Assembly (NCBI GenBank): GCA_949361645.1
Contig: OX442417.1
Location: 8,726,275 to 8,790,274 of the forward strand
Direction: 5' to 3'
DNA: 64,000 nt
Source of the DNA: Spongilla lacustris
Taxonomy: Eukaryota > Porifera > Demospongiae > Spongillida > Spongillidae
The stretch's first letter is position 1. The number at the start of each line of letters is the position of its first letter. The notes beneath the pieces are model-generated. The model did not search any database, was not told the origin of the DNA, and saw nothing but the letters and a program-made list of their open reading frames with translations. Below are positions 10,348-22,085 of the stretch, piece by piece. Made by a program: the position numbers and the translations under genes.

Positions 10348-13300
10348 CCTCCTTAGGGATACATGTACTGTACACTACATTACCTCCTTAGGGATACATG
10401 TACTGTACACTACATTACCTCCTTAGGGATACATGTACTGTACACTACATTACCTGCTTAGGGATACATGTACTGTACACTACATTACCTCCTTAGGGAT
10501 ACATGTACTGTACACTACATTACCTCCTTAGGGATTCATGTACTGTACACTACATTACCTCCTTAGGGATACATGTACTGTACACTACATTACCTCCTTA
10601 GGGATTCATGTACTGTACACTACATTACCTCCTTAGGGATTCATGTACTGTACACTACATTACCTCCTTAGGGATACATGTACTGTACACTACATTACCT
10701 CCTTAGGGATACATGTACTGTACACTACATTACCTCCTTAGGGATACATGTACTGTACACTACATTACCTCCTTAGGGATACATGTACTGTACACTACAT
10801 TACCTCCTTAGGGATACATGTACTGTACACTACATTACCTCCTTAGGGATACATGTACTGTACACTACATTACCTCCTTAGGGATACATGTACTGTACAC
10901 TACATTACCTCCTTAGGGATACATGTACTGTACACTACATTACCTCCTTAGGGATACATGTACTGTACACTACATTACCTCCTTAGGGATACATGTACTG
11001 TACACTACATTACCTCCTTAGGGATACATGTACTGTACACTACATTACCTCCTTAGGGATACATGTACTGTACACTACATTACCTCCTTAGGGATACATG
11101 TACTGTACACTACATTACCTCCTTAGGGATACATGTACTGTACACTACATTACCTCCTTAGGGATACATGTACTGTACACTACATTACCTCCTTAGGGAT
11201 ACATGTACTGTACACTACATTACCTCCTTAGGGATACATGTACTGTACACTACATTACCTCCTTAGGGATACATGTACTGTACACTACATTACCTCCTTA
11301 GGGATACATGTACTGTACACTACATTACCTCCTTAGGGATACATGTACTGTACACTACATTACCTCCTTAGGGATACATGTACTGTACACTACATTACCT
11401 CCTTAGGGATACATGTACTGTACACTACATTACCTCCTTAGGGATACATGTACTGTACACTACATTACCTCCTTAGGGATACATGTACTGTACACTACAT
11501 TACCTCCTTAGGGATACATGTACTGTACACTACATTACCTCCTTAGGGATACATGTACTGTACACTACATTACCTCCTTAGGGATACATGTACTGTACAC
11601 TACATTACCTCCTTAGGGATACATGTACTGTACACTACATTACCTCCTTAGGGATACATGTACTGTACACTACATTACCTCCTTAGGGATACATGTACTG
11701 TACACTACATTACCTCCTTAGGGATACATGTACTGTACACTACATTACCTCCTTAGGGATACATGTACTGTACACTACATTACCTCCTTAGGGATACATG
11801 TACTGTACACTACATTACCTCCTTAGGGATACATGTACTGTACACTACATTACCTCCTTAGGGATACATGTACTGTACACTACATTACCTCCTTAGGGAT
11901 ACATGTACTGTACACTACATTACCTCCTTAGGGATACATGTACTGTACACTACATTACCTCCTTAGGGATACATGTACTGTACACTACATTACCTCCTTA
12001 GGGATACATGTACTGTACACTACATTACCTCCTTAGGGATACATGTACTGTACACTACATTACCTCCTTAGGGATACATGTACTGTACACTACATTACCT
12101 CCTTAGGGATACATGTACTGTACACTACATTACCTCCTTAGGGATACATGTACTGTACACTACATTACCTCCTTAGGGATACATGTACTGTACACTACAT
12201 TACCTCCTTAGGGATACATGTACTGTACACTACATTACCTCCTTAGGGATACATGTACTGTACACTACATTACCTCCTTAGGGATACATGTACTGTACAC
12301 TACATTACCTCCTTAGGGATACATGTACTGTACACTACATTACCTCCTTAGGGATACATGTACTGTACACTACATTACCTCCTTAGGGATACATGTACTG
12401 TACACTACATTACCTCCTTAGGGATACATGTACTGTACACTACATTACCTCCTTAGGGATACATGTACTGTACACTACATTACCTCCTTAGGGATACATG
12501 TACTGTACACTACATTACCTCCTTAGGGATACATGTACTGTACACTACATTACCTCCTTAGGGATACATGTACTGTACACTACATTACCTCCTTAGGGAT
12601 ACATGTACTGTACACTACATTACCTCCTTAGGGATACATGTACTGTACACTACATTACCTCCTTAGGGATACATGTACTGTACACTACATTACCTCCTTA
12701 GGGATACATGTACTGTACACTACATTACCTCCTTAGGGATACATGTACTGTACACTACATTACCTCCTTAGGGATACATGTACTGTACACTACATTACCT
12801 CCTTAGGGATACATGTACTGTACACTACATTACCTCCTTAGGGATACATGTACTGTACACTACATTACCTCCTTAGGGATACATGTACTGTACACTACAT
12901 TACCTCCTTAGGGATACATGTACTGTACACTACATTACCTCCTTAGGGATACATGTACTGTACACTACATTACCTCCTTAGGGATACATGTACTGTACAC
13001 TACATTACCTCCTTAGGGATACATGTACTGTACACTACATTACCTCCTTAGGGATACATGTACTGTACACTACATTACCTCCTTAGGGATACATGTACTG
13101 TACACTACATTACCTCCTTAGGGATACATGTACTGTACACTACATTACCTCCTTAGGGATACATGTACTGTACACTACATTACCTCCTTAGGGATACATG
13201 TACTGTACACTACATTACCTCCTTAGGGATACATGTACTGTACACTACATTACCTCCTTAGGGATACATGTACTGTACACTACATTACCTCCTTAGGGAT

Positions 13301-13637
13301 ACATGTACTGTACACTACATTACCTCCTTAGGGATACATGTACTGTACACTACATTACCTCCTTAGGGATACATGTACTGTACACTACATTACCTCCTTA
13401 GGGATACATGTACTGTACACTACATTACCTCCTTAGGGATACATGTACTGTACACTACATTACCTCCTTAGGGATACATGTACTGTACACTACATTACCT
13501 CCTTAGGGATACATGTACTGTACACTACATTACCTCCTTAGGGATACATGTACTGTACACTACATTACCTCCTTAGGGATACATGTACTGTACACTACAT
13601 TACCTCCTTAGGGATACATGTACTGTACACTACATTA
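10348..13637. repeat. 35-bp satellite, 94 tandem units
   Basis: The 35-bp unit (CCTCCTTAGGGATACATGTA, then CTGTACACTACATTA) repeats without interruption: 3290 bp divided by 35 gives 94 units. Variants (one CTGCTTA unit, and three with GGATTCATG) occur only among the first ten units at the left edge. By eye the remainder are identical. The unit contains the TACATGTA palindrome common in this genome. It sits inside the RT region of a retrotransposon copy. Confidence 0.97.
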
Positions 13638-14650
13638 CTTAGTGTCTGCCTTAGTGTTGCATCTCTTGGCTGAAGCCAATCAAGGAGAGTTTCCCACCTG
13701 TCTGGTATTATTATAGCGGTGGAGGTAACATTGAGAAAACTTGCAGGCAAATGTGTTTGCCTAGTTGAAAGACAAGGCAACTGTGTTTTTCCAGCCCCTG
13801 GTGTGGCATGTTTGGCAGGTGTGGAGAAGATTGCTTATGGTGTCAGGAGATGCATTGAAGAGCACTCGATGGATGTTTCCTCAAATTTGATATGCAAAAT
13901 GTTTTCATTGTTGTCTCCAGACAGCCTGTATTGGATGTATGTTCTACATTTTCCCCAGAGCTCATACCATGGGTGCTTGGGTCCCACCCCCTGATATTGC
14001 ACCCACATGGCCAGAGCATGGTGACCTCCTCACTCCGTTGCCAAGCTGGTTACAAGTTGTAAGCTGATGGCAAATGCTTTGACCTCTGTAAAGAGAAGCT
14101 GTTGATCTATTTTGTTTGTTAATTTTCTTGTCATACTTTATAGAGATACAGCTCTAGTGGCCATAACAGATGACACAAAAATCAATGAACATGCAGGTTT
14201 GAACTCAGTGGTTTAGTGCAAGACCTACAAATGCCTGGTACCTGGATGATGGTGCCTTGGCTGGCAGGCCACCCAGCTGTGCTGCATGCCTTGCACCTGA
14301 TTGAGGAGTTGGGCCCTACACTGGCCAAGTGTGAGCTATTCAGCAGGAAGGGCAACACCTCATTCCCACCTGATGTGAGGTGCTCTCTCCTGCCTACCTG
14401 GACATCTTCAGTGCTTACCTACACATGCATGCAGAGTCCAGGAAGCTACTGTCTGGGGCTAGTGTATGTGGCTGCAGTTGATCTCCAGGTAGCAGTTACA
14501 ATGTGTGGTAGCATCTACAGGATTGTCCACATAGCAAGGGTCACCCCACCCAGCCTGGCCTCAGATGCACTAAAGTTCTTTGATGATTGTTGGAATTCAT
14601 TAATAGTTAGGCTTGTGTGCATGGCAGGTATATTTGATGAGAAATACATT
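13638..14650 (+). mobile_element. Non-LTR retrotransposon fragment, RT middle and thumb
   Basis: Right of the satellite, the frame from about 13719 reads VTLRKLAGKCVCLVE, then GVEKIAYGVRRCIEEH, the RT palm region. After a degenerate stretch, the frame at 14216-14683 resumes in the region after the catalytic box (the YLDDGALAG-like residues are just upstream, with a frame change), with LAKCELFSRKGNTSFPPDVR and VHIARVTPPSLASDALK. The same segments occur at 60.7-61.1 kb (minus). Frameshifts and lost blocks show it is dead. No C-terminal endonuclease is seen in this copy. Confidence 0.75.
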
Positions 14651-14666
14651 TATGCAACATTCCAAA

Positions 14667-14735
14667 GTTCATACTTTGTATGATCTCCAATAACTAACTG
14701 TACATACAGTTATTGGTGATCGAAGTATGAATTTG
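14667..14735. repeat. Imperfect hairpin
   Basis: GTTCATACTTT...CCAATAACT pairs with AGTTATTGG...GAAGTATGAA around a short ACTGTACATACAGT core. The stem is about 25 bp with a few mismatches. It may be a tiny foldback element. Confidence 0.6.
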
Positions 14736-15944
14736 TAGAGTAAAATTTACAATATTACTAGCAAGTGGAAGTATACATGTGTATCCATTACGCTCCACGA
14801 TTAATGTAACAATTATATAGTTAATGCAGTTCTTATTTCCCACTTGATTCTGGCCATTGATATAGCTTAATTTGTATGACACTCCAGTGTGCAGTTGTAC
14901 ACACCAGTGATGCAAGAGTACTCATGAGAAGGAACTTGATTACATCAGTACATAATTACTATACAATATTTGTTTGTGCTATCATGAAGATGAAAAGAAA
15001 CACATTTTAAAAGCCGAAATGTAGTATTCAAAAGGCAACACAACATATTTCACTTACTATTTGAATTTTACATTTTTATCATTCAATACATGAGATAGAA
15101 TAGCATTAGAAGCTGAACTTAGGTAACGCATGTTTAATGTGTTATATCACACTCAATCCCTTTTCCTTATGGTAGATACATGTACTCAAGACATGCAAAG
15201 CAAAGCCTTAAGCTTCCATGGCAGGGAAATGAAATTTATACATTTTACCAATATCCTTAGCTACATGTATAGAGGTTACATTATTGAATCATAACTACTT
15301 GTTAATAGACATCTACACATACTGGAAAATTCTCCATGTTCCACCAACTGATGATACTTCTATTGTTCACCAGTAAGTGTTTGCGATCTTTAACACTGAC
15401 CAGTGTGGGTGGTTTATGGAAAGTTGTACATGTGTTGTTAGAATGGTTTTGGATGCCTTGAGAATTACTACATATTAAAGGCTATGGATTACTGTCCACT
15501 TATACCATTGTCATTATAACTACACAGCTTGCTTCCATTAATATCTACTATGGTTTGTGAGTAACAAGGTGCACTTTCTCATTTCAACATAATGATATTA
15601 TTATACACACATACATGTACGAAATTAATATAATAATGATATTATTGCATATGTTTTGCTCTATAATCATCTGAGTTGAATGTAGCCTGGCATATAGTCA
15701 TGCGTAGGCTGCTGCATCAGGGTGATTTGGTGATTTGGTCTTGTTGTCTTCCTCAGCTGAAAAGGGAATGGTGGCAAAATCTAGTTAATTGAGTGTCACA
15801 AGGCATCAGTGTCTGTAACACTCATATCCCCTCTGACACTCAGATCAGTGATTAGAGCATCATATGTCTCTTGCACGACTGGTTCTTTTATGATTTCCTT
15901 GTAAAGTATTGAAACAAAATTCTAACTTCATTTTGACATTACAG
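14736..15944. other. Mostly non-coding; one exon-like patch near 15306-15372
   Basis: At 15306-15372 a short open stretch (reading ...PPTDDTSIVH) ends at a GTAAGTG donor. A similar stretch with PTDGTSNVI and a GTAAGTG donor occurs at about 35885-35956, so this may be a shared tail exon of two related genes. The rest shows nothing. Confidence 0.3.
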
Positions 15945-16200
15945 ACCTCCAATATTGCACTTAAATCTAAACTGAATACAGCTCCAAACAGTAAACTATC
16001 ATCTTCAGAGTTGGTTGATGGTATGTGAATCATTTTTCCTTCTTGTTAACATGGTTAGTAAAAACATTCCTCATGAAATGTCTATCACGGCAATAGATGA
16101 TGATGAAGCCACACAACCATATGCCAGTGTGTCAAGTGAAAATGCCCTTGTCCCTTATATATACAGGAAACAGTATAAAGTCTTAAAGTTTGTTAAGTAG
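15945..16200 (+). CDS. Possible cytoplasmic-tail exons of an upstream receptor
   Basis: After TTTTGACATTACAG an open stretch, 15945-16020 (ALKSKLNTAPNSK...), ends at a GTATGT donor. A second open stretch, about 16060-16200, reads MSITAIDDDEATQPYASVSS, continues through VPYIYRKQYK and ends at TAG. It is acidic with three tyrosines (YASV, YIYRK) and has no hydrophobic segment, so it would fit a receptor tail. The two stretches do not join in frame with the only visible acceptor (16058), so the exact structure is unresolved. No domain is recognised. Confidence 0.35.
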
Positions 16201-16357
16201 GAATGAATGGGAAGCTATTTTGGTGGGTTTTGTCATATAATTTTGTACTATATATAAAGGCCTATATGTTTTTAAATATATTATAGCCTGGGTCTCCATT
16301 TTTCTGCCAGGCTGTACATATTTGTATGTATAATCATATGAAATGCTACACCCATAG

Positions 16358-16678
16358 TTGGTGCTGATGATACTATTATATCACCATCTACTGACTATAC
16401 AACATTTGAGAACAATCCGTCAACATTTACATTCAACTGTTCTGGAGGTGGAACAGTTTTGTTCTGGACAGTGGATGGATATGCTACTGGTACACCATAT
16501 GTACTCGGTAGAGGAATATACTATACACCTTACATAGTATCACCAGATGGACTTACTGTATCCTCTCAGCTCATTGTTCCCACCACCAAAGCTAACAATA
16601 ACATTACAGTGATCTGTACAGTGCTGGATGCATCATATAACCATCAGTCAAGTGATCCAGTGAGACTCATTCTCCAAG
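16358..16678 (+). CDS. Ig-like domain exon of receptor gene B
   Basis: A single 321-nt exon bounded by CCCATAG| and CTCCAAG|GTACTG, in phase 1 at both ends. It encodes one Ig-like domain: the B-strand cysteine in FTFNCSG, the core tryptophan in VLFWTVDG, and the F-strand cysteine in ITVICTVLD, with VRLILQG closing the fold. There is an N-glycosylation sequon at NCS. Two close relatives exist at 38004-38327 (+) and 52567-52890 (-). They share blocks such as DYTTFENN and SPDGLTVSSQLIVPTTKANN and differ mainly in the loops after WTVDG and after the second cysteine. No signal-peptide exon is visible upstream. Extracellular ligand binding is inferred. Confidence 0.8.
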
Positions 16679-17387
16679 GTACTGTACTGAACTTAGTGAG
16701 CATATGAACAAGATAGTAGAAGCCCTTAGATCAAACATGCATTCATATATAGAATTTGTCTATGCAGAGGGTAGGTGTAGTTGCATTCCATGAGCTTGTC
16801 ACCACACAACAATGCAGCTGCAAGAAGAACCCTGGCACCACATCCCACCTTGTCTCACCACCATGCAATATTATTACTTTCCTAGGAATATTAAATCATC
16901 TTATTCAAATTGTTTGTTTACTGCTCCAAACCTTGAACCATCATTGCATGTACAAAACATGTTTGTTACTCACCATGACAATACCTAAATGCAACTAACA
17001 CATATACAGGGTTAATTTCACATCTTGTACTCTATAAACCTGATGAATAGTACATTATTTGGTACAATAACTTGTTGCACTCACTTCAGGTATTCTGTGT
17101 GCTCCATACAACTTTTCAGTAGCCATGTCCAACACCACATTTATGCTCCCTTGATGTCACTGACTGCTCCCCTGACATATTCTATTACACTCCTCACTCC
17201 TCTATTATGTACAGTACGTACAGCTAGTTTTTTTAAATTTAATTTGTGAGATGATTTCTCTCACTTCCTGTTTTGCCTCCTACGTATTGCTTAATTTTGT
17301 GCAAAAACCACTTTTACAATGCTATGTTCGTACTGATACAGAAAATATGGAATAGGTACATCTGCATTTACATATTCCTCTGTCTAG

Positions 17388-17750
17388 GCATACTACCACC
17401 ACCATCACAGCTCACAATAACCTCCTCAAACTCTACCATAACACTCTTCTGGGTTGCCCCACCTTCTCTTGAAGTTTCAACTCCTCCCACCATATCCCAT
17501 TACATACTTGGTAACAATGTCACCAACATTCCAAAGACCATCAGTAATCCTGCAGTATGCAAGCCTGCTATGCCTTGTAATTCATCACTTGATATAAATG
17601 ACTCATCATTTGTAATAAATACTGGAGAGCAAAATACAACCATCTTGGACTATAATGGTACATTAATTGAGTTTACATTCTTTGCTGTCAATGGAGCTGG
17701 AAATGGAATTGCAATATATACTTATGTACATTCAAAGAAGACACTGACAG
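17388..17750 (+). CDS. FN3-like domain exon of receptor gene B
   Basis: A 363-nt exon between TGTCTAG| and CTGACAG|GTTAGT, phase 1 at both ends. It begins LPPPSQLTITSSNSTITLFW and ends FFAVNGAGNG...TYVHSKK. This is a fibronectin type III pattern: Pro-rich start, strand-B tryptophan in LFWVAPP, strand-F tyrosine/phenylalanine with NGAGNG. It carries several N-glycosylation sequons and extra cysteines (CKPAMPC) in the middle. It follows the Ig exon in the same gene; the 16.7-17.4 kb gap between them has no recognised exon. A truncated copy sits at 36199-36372. Confidence 0.75.
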
Positions 17751-18084
17751 GTTAGTATGCTACTTACATGTGTACATGAATGGAATAGTAAAGATGGATG
17801 TGCTTCAGTGGAATTTACAAGTTTGTATGTAGCACCTGTTCGATTAATTGTATACACACAAAAACACGCTTGTATTGAAATAATATATTTTACATGTCCA
17901 GTACAACACTGTTTTAGTGCCTATGTTTTAAAAATAATGTATGTGTAGTTTGTGCATATGTTTTAATTTGATGTTAAATAACCTCTTGTGTCTCAACATA
18001 TTTGCATATTTTTTTGTTGATAAACCCAGCTAATCCCATGTTCGCTTGTGTGAATAAACATCAATGTGCATGGATGATTTTTCT

Positions 18085-18268
18085 TCATGCACATAGGATT
18101 TCAAACAACTGTTATCACAACTACAAAACTTACAGTATCCATTGATAGGCCTACCACTACTCCCATTGGCCACTACAAAAAAACTTCACCAAATGCTATT
18201 GGTAGGAAGTGGTTATGATAATTATAAATATTGTCAAAGTTCAATATCGCCTTCGAATGCATGTATTC

Positions 18269-18299
<31 letters not shown>

Positions 18300-20175
18300 A
18301 CACATTTGATCATACAGTGTATGGAGCTCTATGTGGAACATCAGCAGTGTTGATATCAATGGTTATAGTCATGGTCTGTGTAGGTGTCTACATCAGATGT
18401 AAACATAAAGGTACAGTGATGGTTTTGGTGCTGTACTCTAAATAGTGCACACTTCTGTAGGAAACATCAAAAGCACCCAAATTGAACTTGAACAGAACAA
18501 TGCATATGAAGTGATTAACAAACTGTCATGTCCTTTGGATGAAGAGAACATGGAGCCATGTCCTGCATATGGAGTAGTACTGTGACGTGACTACTATACA
18601 TCCACCTTAAAATAATTGCATACTCTAATATAAATTTGCAATGGGCAATTTTAATATCAATTATTTTGCTCATAACTTGCTAGTTACACATTGTGAAACT
18701 GTATTGCCTCTATAGGTACATGTAACCTTTCCACAAGTAACATAGGTGATCATACATTGAGTCATAATGGTGACTTACCTACATGTCAACATGTATCTTG
18801 TCAAACTCTTCTTTGCAACTATTTTAATATGATGATGCCTCTAACTACATCATCCTCTTATCTCTCTCTTATAATTCTTTGTTGCTCTGCTCTTTGCTGC
18901 TTTTAAATTGTACCAATTTCCCTGTTTTTTTCCGCAGCACTGTAAATGATAAGTCATTAATGTAGTACTATATTTATTTCACTATTGATACTTGATCAGG
19001 TGAATTTTTATATAACTAAATTGGAATTTTGATTAGTTAATTAGCCCATGATGGGATAAGACTAACAGCAGATTTAGGATCACATTGGATATGTGGGATC
19101 AATGTACGTGTAGAAGAGCTGCTGAATAGTGCTTTAAGCTGGCAGTCATCCAGCAGGATAGCAGTTGGTACATGGTGAGTCCACAATGACCTCTGTTGAG
19201 ATGACCACAGTATGTGGGATGACATAATTGAAGTAACCAATGGAGGTGGCCAGACATGGTACATAATCAGTACAGTGCACAACTAGGTAAGATACCTAAA
19301 GGATCATAATTATGCAGAACTGTACACACGTTGGATGTACCAAGAAACCAAGTGTTTCCACAACACACAAATGTTAAGCAATTCAGGGTAGTCCCAAAAA
19401 AGCTGTTTTTCACAACATCCTCAATTTGATTAGTTTTTTGCTATTAGAACTTTGATGCAAAACAAATTCAGAGTAGGACAATTAATAAACAGGCACATGG
19501 GAAACATAATGAAAACACCACACTACTGCCCACACCCAGGACCAATGGTATGATATATCCTGCCATGTAGCTAGCAGCTGCAAAGTGTCACTTGCATTGC
19601 ATGAGGATAAACACGATGTTGCTAGGCAGCGACATGGTGTCACAACAGCTGGAGCTGTTATTGCATACTATAGATTCTACCTGTGTCAGGAAAAAATAAT
19701 AATTCTATCTGAGGAAGTTGTCATTTAAAACTATAAAAAGTAAGCACTTTGCATTGTACGATTTAGTACTCTGATCAGGAATGGAGTGTTTAACAAAAGG
19801 AGGATATTCTTGTTTGTTATTATTTGTTATAAAAACTGAGATACAAAATATAAACACTATCATTTGAGCACACACATATGCAAGCAAAAAACAGTACATG
19901 TTACAAAGACAGCTGAGCACAAAATGGATACAATAGGTGGAGGTGTGCAGGTACAAAGGTTGCTGAATTAGTCATCAAAAGTACCACTACATATGTCATA
20001 GGGAGCACCAGTTTGGGCTGATATCTGAACACATAAAGACAAAACTAGTCCACACTCTAGTATCTTCCATCTAGAATGGCATGAAGCATTGGTCCCACCT
20101 GTTGACAGAAGAATTACATTCAAAGTGACAAAGTGCACACAGCCAAGAGATATTGTATAAGGTACTGTAGGCAAT
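18085..20175 (+). repeat. Segmental duplication, copy 2 (partner 4218-6345)
   Basis: Same order and orientation as 4218-6345: stalk, TM and tail exons, 3' flank, then the dispersed repeat. Here the exons are intact, so this is the better candidate for the functional parent. The sequence between 18586 and 19838 is non-coding flank shared with 4720-5983. Confidence 0.85.
18097..18585 (+). CDS. Stalk, TM and tyrosine-motif tail exons of receptor gene B
   Basis: Three exons continue gene B in phase 1: stalk 18097-18201 (Thr-rich, GFQTTVITTT...), TM 18318-18410 (SAVLISMVIVMVCVGVYI followed by RCKHK) and tail 18461-18585, ending at TGA. The introns are 116 and 50 bp. The tail has two tyrosine motifs, AYEVI and AYGVV (YxxI and YxxV), about 18 residues apart. 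That spacing is wider than a textbook ITAM, but each motif could bind SH2 proteins if phosphorylated. The gene B order is Ig (16358), FN3 (17388), stalk, TM, tail. All phases match, which strongly supports the join. Upstream first exons are missing from the model. Confidence 0.75.
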
Positions 20176-20215
20176 GTGACATTTGAGCTGGGATATTACA
20201 ATCCTTCAGTAGTAA
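19838..20215. repeat. Dispersed ~350-bp repeat, copy 2 of 4
   Basis: Matches 5984-6345 within the segmental duplication. The right flank (TTACAATCCTTCAGTAGTAA ... CATCATCTTGTCCCTT) is also shared with the copy at 39748-40285. Confidence 0.8.
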
Positions 20216-20508
20216 ACTGCCTTTTACTAATTGTACACACATCTGCATGGTTTCTTGTTTGTATTTCATTACATCATCTTGTCCCTTACTCCCACTGATG
20301 GTATTACTCTTCTACATGCACAGAACATACAATGTAGTTTCATTTCAAAATCATTGCTCAGTGTACTTGTAATATACACATGTACATGTACACATGTAGC
20401 TAGCAATGTTCCAAATAAAGAGAACACTTTTTGGATGTTGCTAACTTCTTCTAAAAAAAAAAAAAAGTACATGTAATACAACAGCATTCAGGTAACTAGA
20501 CATACATA

Positions 20509-21765
20509 ATGACACTTGGAATCTGTAATAGTTGCCCAGGGACTGATAAGATGAAGAAAAACCTTTTGGATTACTTTGATGAAAATGAATGTGATGAGAT
20601 CCAGTACAAGCAATGGACTACCACAGACCGGTCTCAGTTGGAAACTATCACTGAATCCACTGAAGAATTTGTTGACACGTTTATTGAAAAGCTGCAGGTA
20701 CTATCAAGGCATGATTTTACTGCTAAAGAGCAATCCAACTACTTGATGGATAGAAAAACTGCACTTAAAGAAGGCGAAGTTTTGGTGCTAGGCGACTTTT
20801 CAGAAAACTACACATTCATTATACAGGATGCCATACGGGGATACCACTGGACAAATAAACAAGCTACCCTGCACCCATTTGTCCATTACATTAACCTTGA
20901 AGGTGTGGGCTTAACACATGGCAGCTATGTTGTCATTTCAGACTGCAATATCCATGATGCAGTGGCAGTGCACCTGTTTCAAAGGCACCTGGTAGAATTC
21001 TTAAAAACAAATTACAACGTAACGAAAATGATTTGTTTCAGTGATGGGTGCGCTGGACAATATAAAAAGTGTAAAAACATCATCAATTTGTGCCACCACT
21101 ATGAAGACTTTGGATTAGTTGCAGAATGGCATTTCTTTGCAACAAGCCATGGCAAGGGGCCACCTGATGGTGTGGGGGGAACTGTAAAAAGAGAAGCTGC
21201 CAAAGCCAGTCTGCAGCGAGTACACAGTGGCCACATTACAACTCCCCTTGAGCTGTTCACATTTTGTCAGTTGAAATTGACTGGTACAACCTTCAAGTAC
21301 TTGACAAGCCAAGACTGGGGTGAGGAACAGAGTCTACTAAGTGAAAGGCTGTCAAAAGCCAAAACAATTGCTGGAACACAAAAACTGCACTGTTTCTTGC
21401 CGCTGACAACCAGGACCCTACAGGTGAAGGAATACAGTCCAAGCCGTGTTTGCCGCACTGAGACTGTAGACACGTTGTCTTTATGCAGCTCTGTGAGCAT
21501 TAAAGATGCTAAAGGCTACGTGGCAGTGATATATGACAGTGCTTGGTGGGTTGGCTATGTTCTGAAGACAGATCCTGAATTACAGGAGGTAACTGTAACC
21601 TTCCTCCATCCTCATGGACCAAACAAGTCTTTCTCCTACCCTCACCTGACAGTTCATATTAGTGACCTTTTAATTTCTGTACATGTAGATCTGAAGACTT
21701 ATATTCTAACAGACAAGGAAATGGACACTGCAACAAAAGCCCTGTATAGATCTACATCTACATGA
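20509..21765 (+). CDS. Intact transposase-like protein (RNase-H/DDE-like core suspected)
   Basis: An uninterrupted 418-codon frame. ATG 20509 is the first after an in-frame TAG. It matches from memory a large, poorly named family expanded in invertebrate genomes. Landmarks are VLVLGDFSENYTFIIQD (residues ~92-110), SDGCAGQYKKCKN (~180), AEWHFFATSHGKGPPDG (~206), GGTVKREAAKASLQ, and a C-terminal AWWVGYVLK...FLHPHGPNKSF segment resembling a small Tudor/chromo-like fold. The acidic residues in GDF, SDG and AEWHFF would suit a DDE/RNase-H-like site, but I cannot verify this. Relatives usually have a longer cysteine-rich N-terminus, of which only CNSCPGTDK may remain. The lack of any stop suggests a recent insertion or domestication. 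No terminal inverted repeats were identified around it. Confidence 0.7.
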   Translation: MTLGICNSCPGTDKMKKNLLDYFDENECDEIQYKQWTTTDRSQLETITESTEEFVDTFIEKLQVLSRHDFTAKEQSNYLMDRKTALKEGEVLVLGDFSENYTFIIQDAIRGYHWTNKQATLHPFVHYINLEGVGLTHGSYVVISDCNIHDAVAVHLFQRHLVEFLKTNYNVTKMICFSDGCAGQYKKCKNIINLCHHYEDFGLVAEWHFFATSHGKGPPDGVGGTVKREAAKASLQRVHSGHITTPLELFTFCQLKLTGTTFKYLTSQDWGEEQSLLSERLSKAKTIAGTQKLHCFLPLTTRTLQVKEYSPSRVCRTETVDTLSLCSSVSIKDAKGYVAVIYDSAWWVGYVLKTDPELQEVTVTFLHPHGPNKSFSYPHLTVHISDLLISVHVDLKTYILTDKEMDTATKALYRSTST

Positions 21766-21771
21766 ATAGAG

Positions 21772-21964
21772 TACAATTACTTTCTGTATATACATTTTAG
21801 AAGTGCATTCTTGTTATTGTGATCAGTGTACACGTAAGTGGTACATAAATGAAATTCATATAATTGCAGTTATGATACTCTACATAAAGTGTTTACATTG
21901 TGGCAGCCACTACCAAACCAAGGTTGGACTATGTTAAATGCACACATTCCCCCTTGTGGTGCCT
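21772..21964. repeat. ~195-bp direct repeat, copy 1 (partner 23588-23790)
   Basis: Starts directly after the 418-codon ORF with ACAATTACTTTCTGTAT and ends at CATTCCCCCTTGTGGTGCC. The same sequence recurs at 23588-23790 with few differences. It may be the 3' flank of the transposase-like gene, duplicated. Confidence 0.9.
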
Positions 21965-22085
21965 TGGTCCCCCCCAAAAATTGGTCCCCCCGGACCAATT
22001 TTCATGAAAAAATCGGTCCCCCCGGACTAATTTTGTCTGAAATATTTGGTCCGCGCATGCGTATTTTGGTCCCCCCCCCCCTTAA
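21963..22085. repeat. GGTCCCCCCGGACC palindrome cluster
   Basis: Four copies of TTGGTCCCCCC/CGGACCAATTTT-type sequence in about 120 bp, in direct and inverted orientation, ending in a run of 13 C. It is GC-rich within an AT-rich surrounding and could be the end of a mobile element. Confidence 0.7.

Noticed and set aside
10348..13637. Possible CRISPR-like array
   Set aside because: Units are directly adjacent with no spacers, in a eukaryotic genome; it is a simple satellite.
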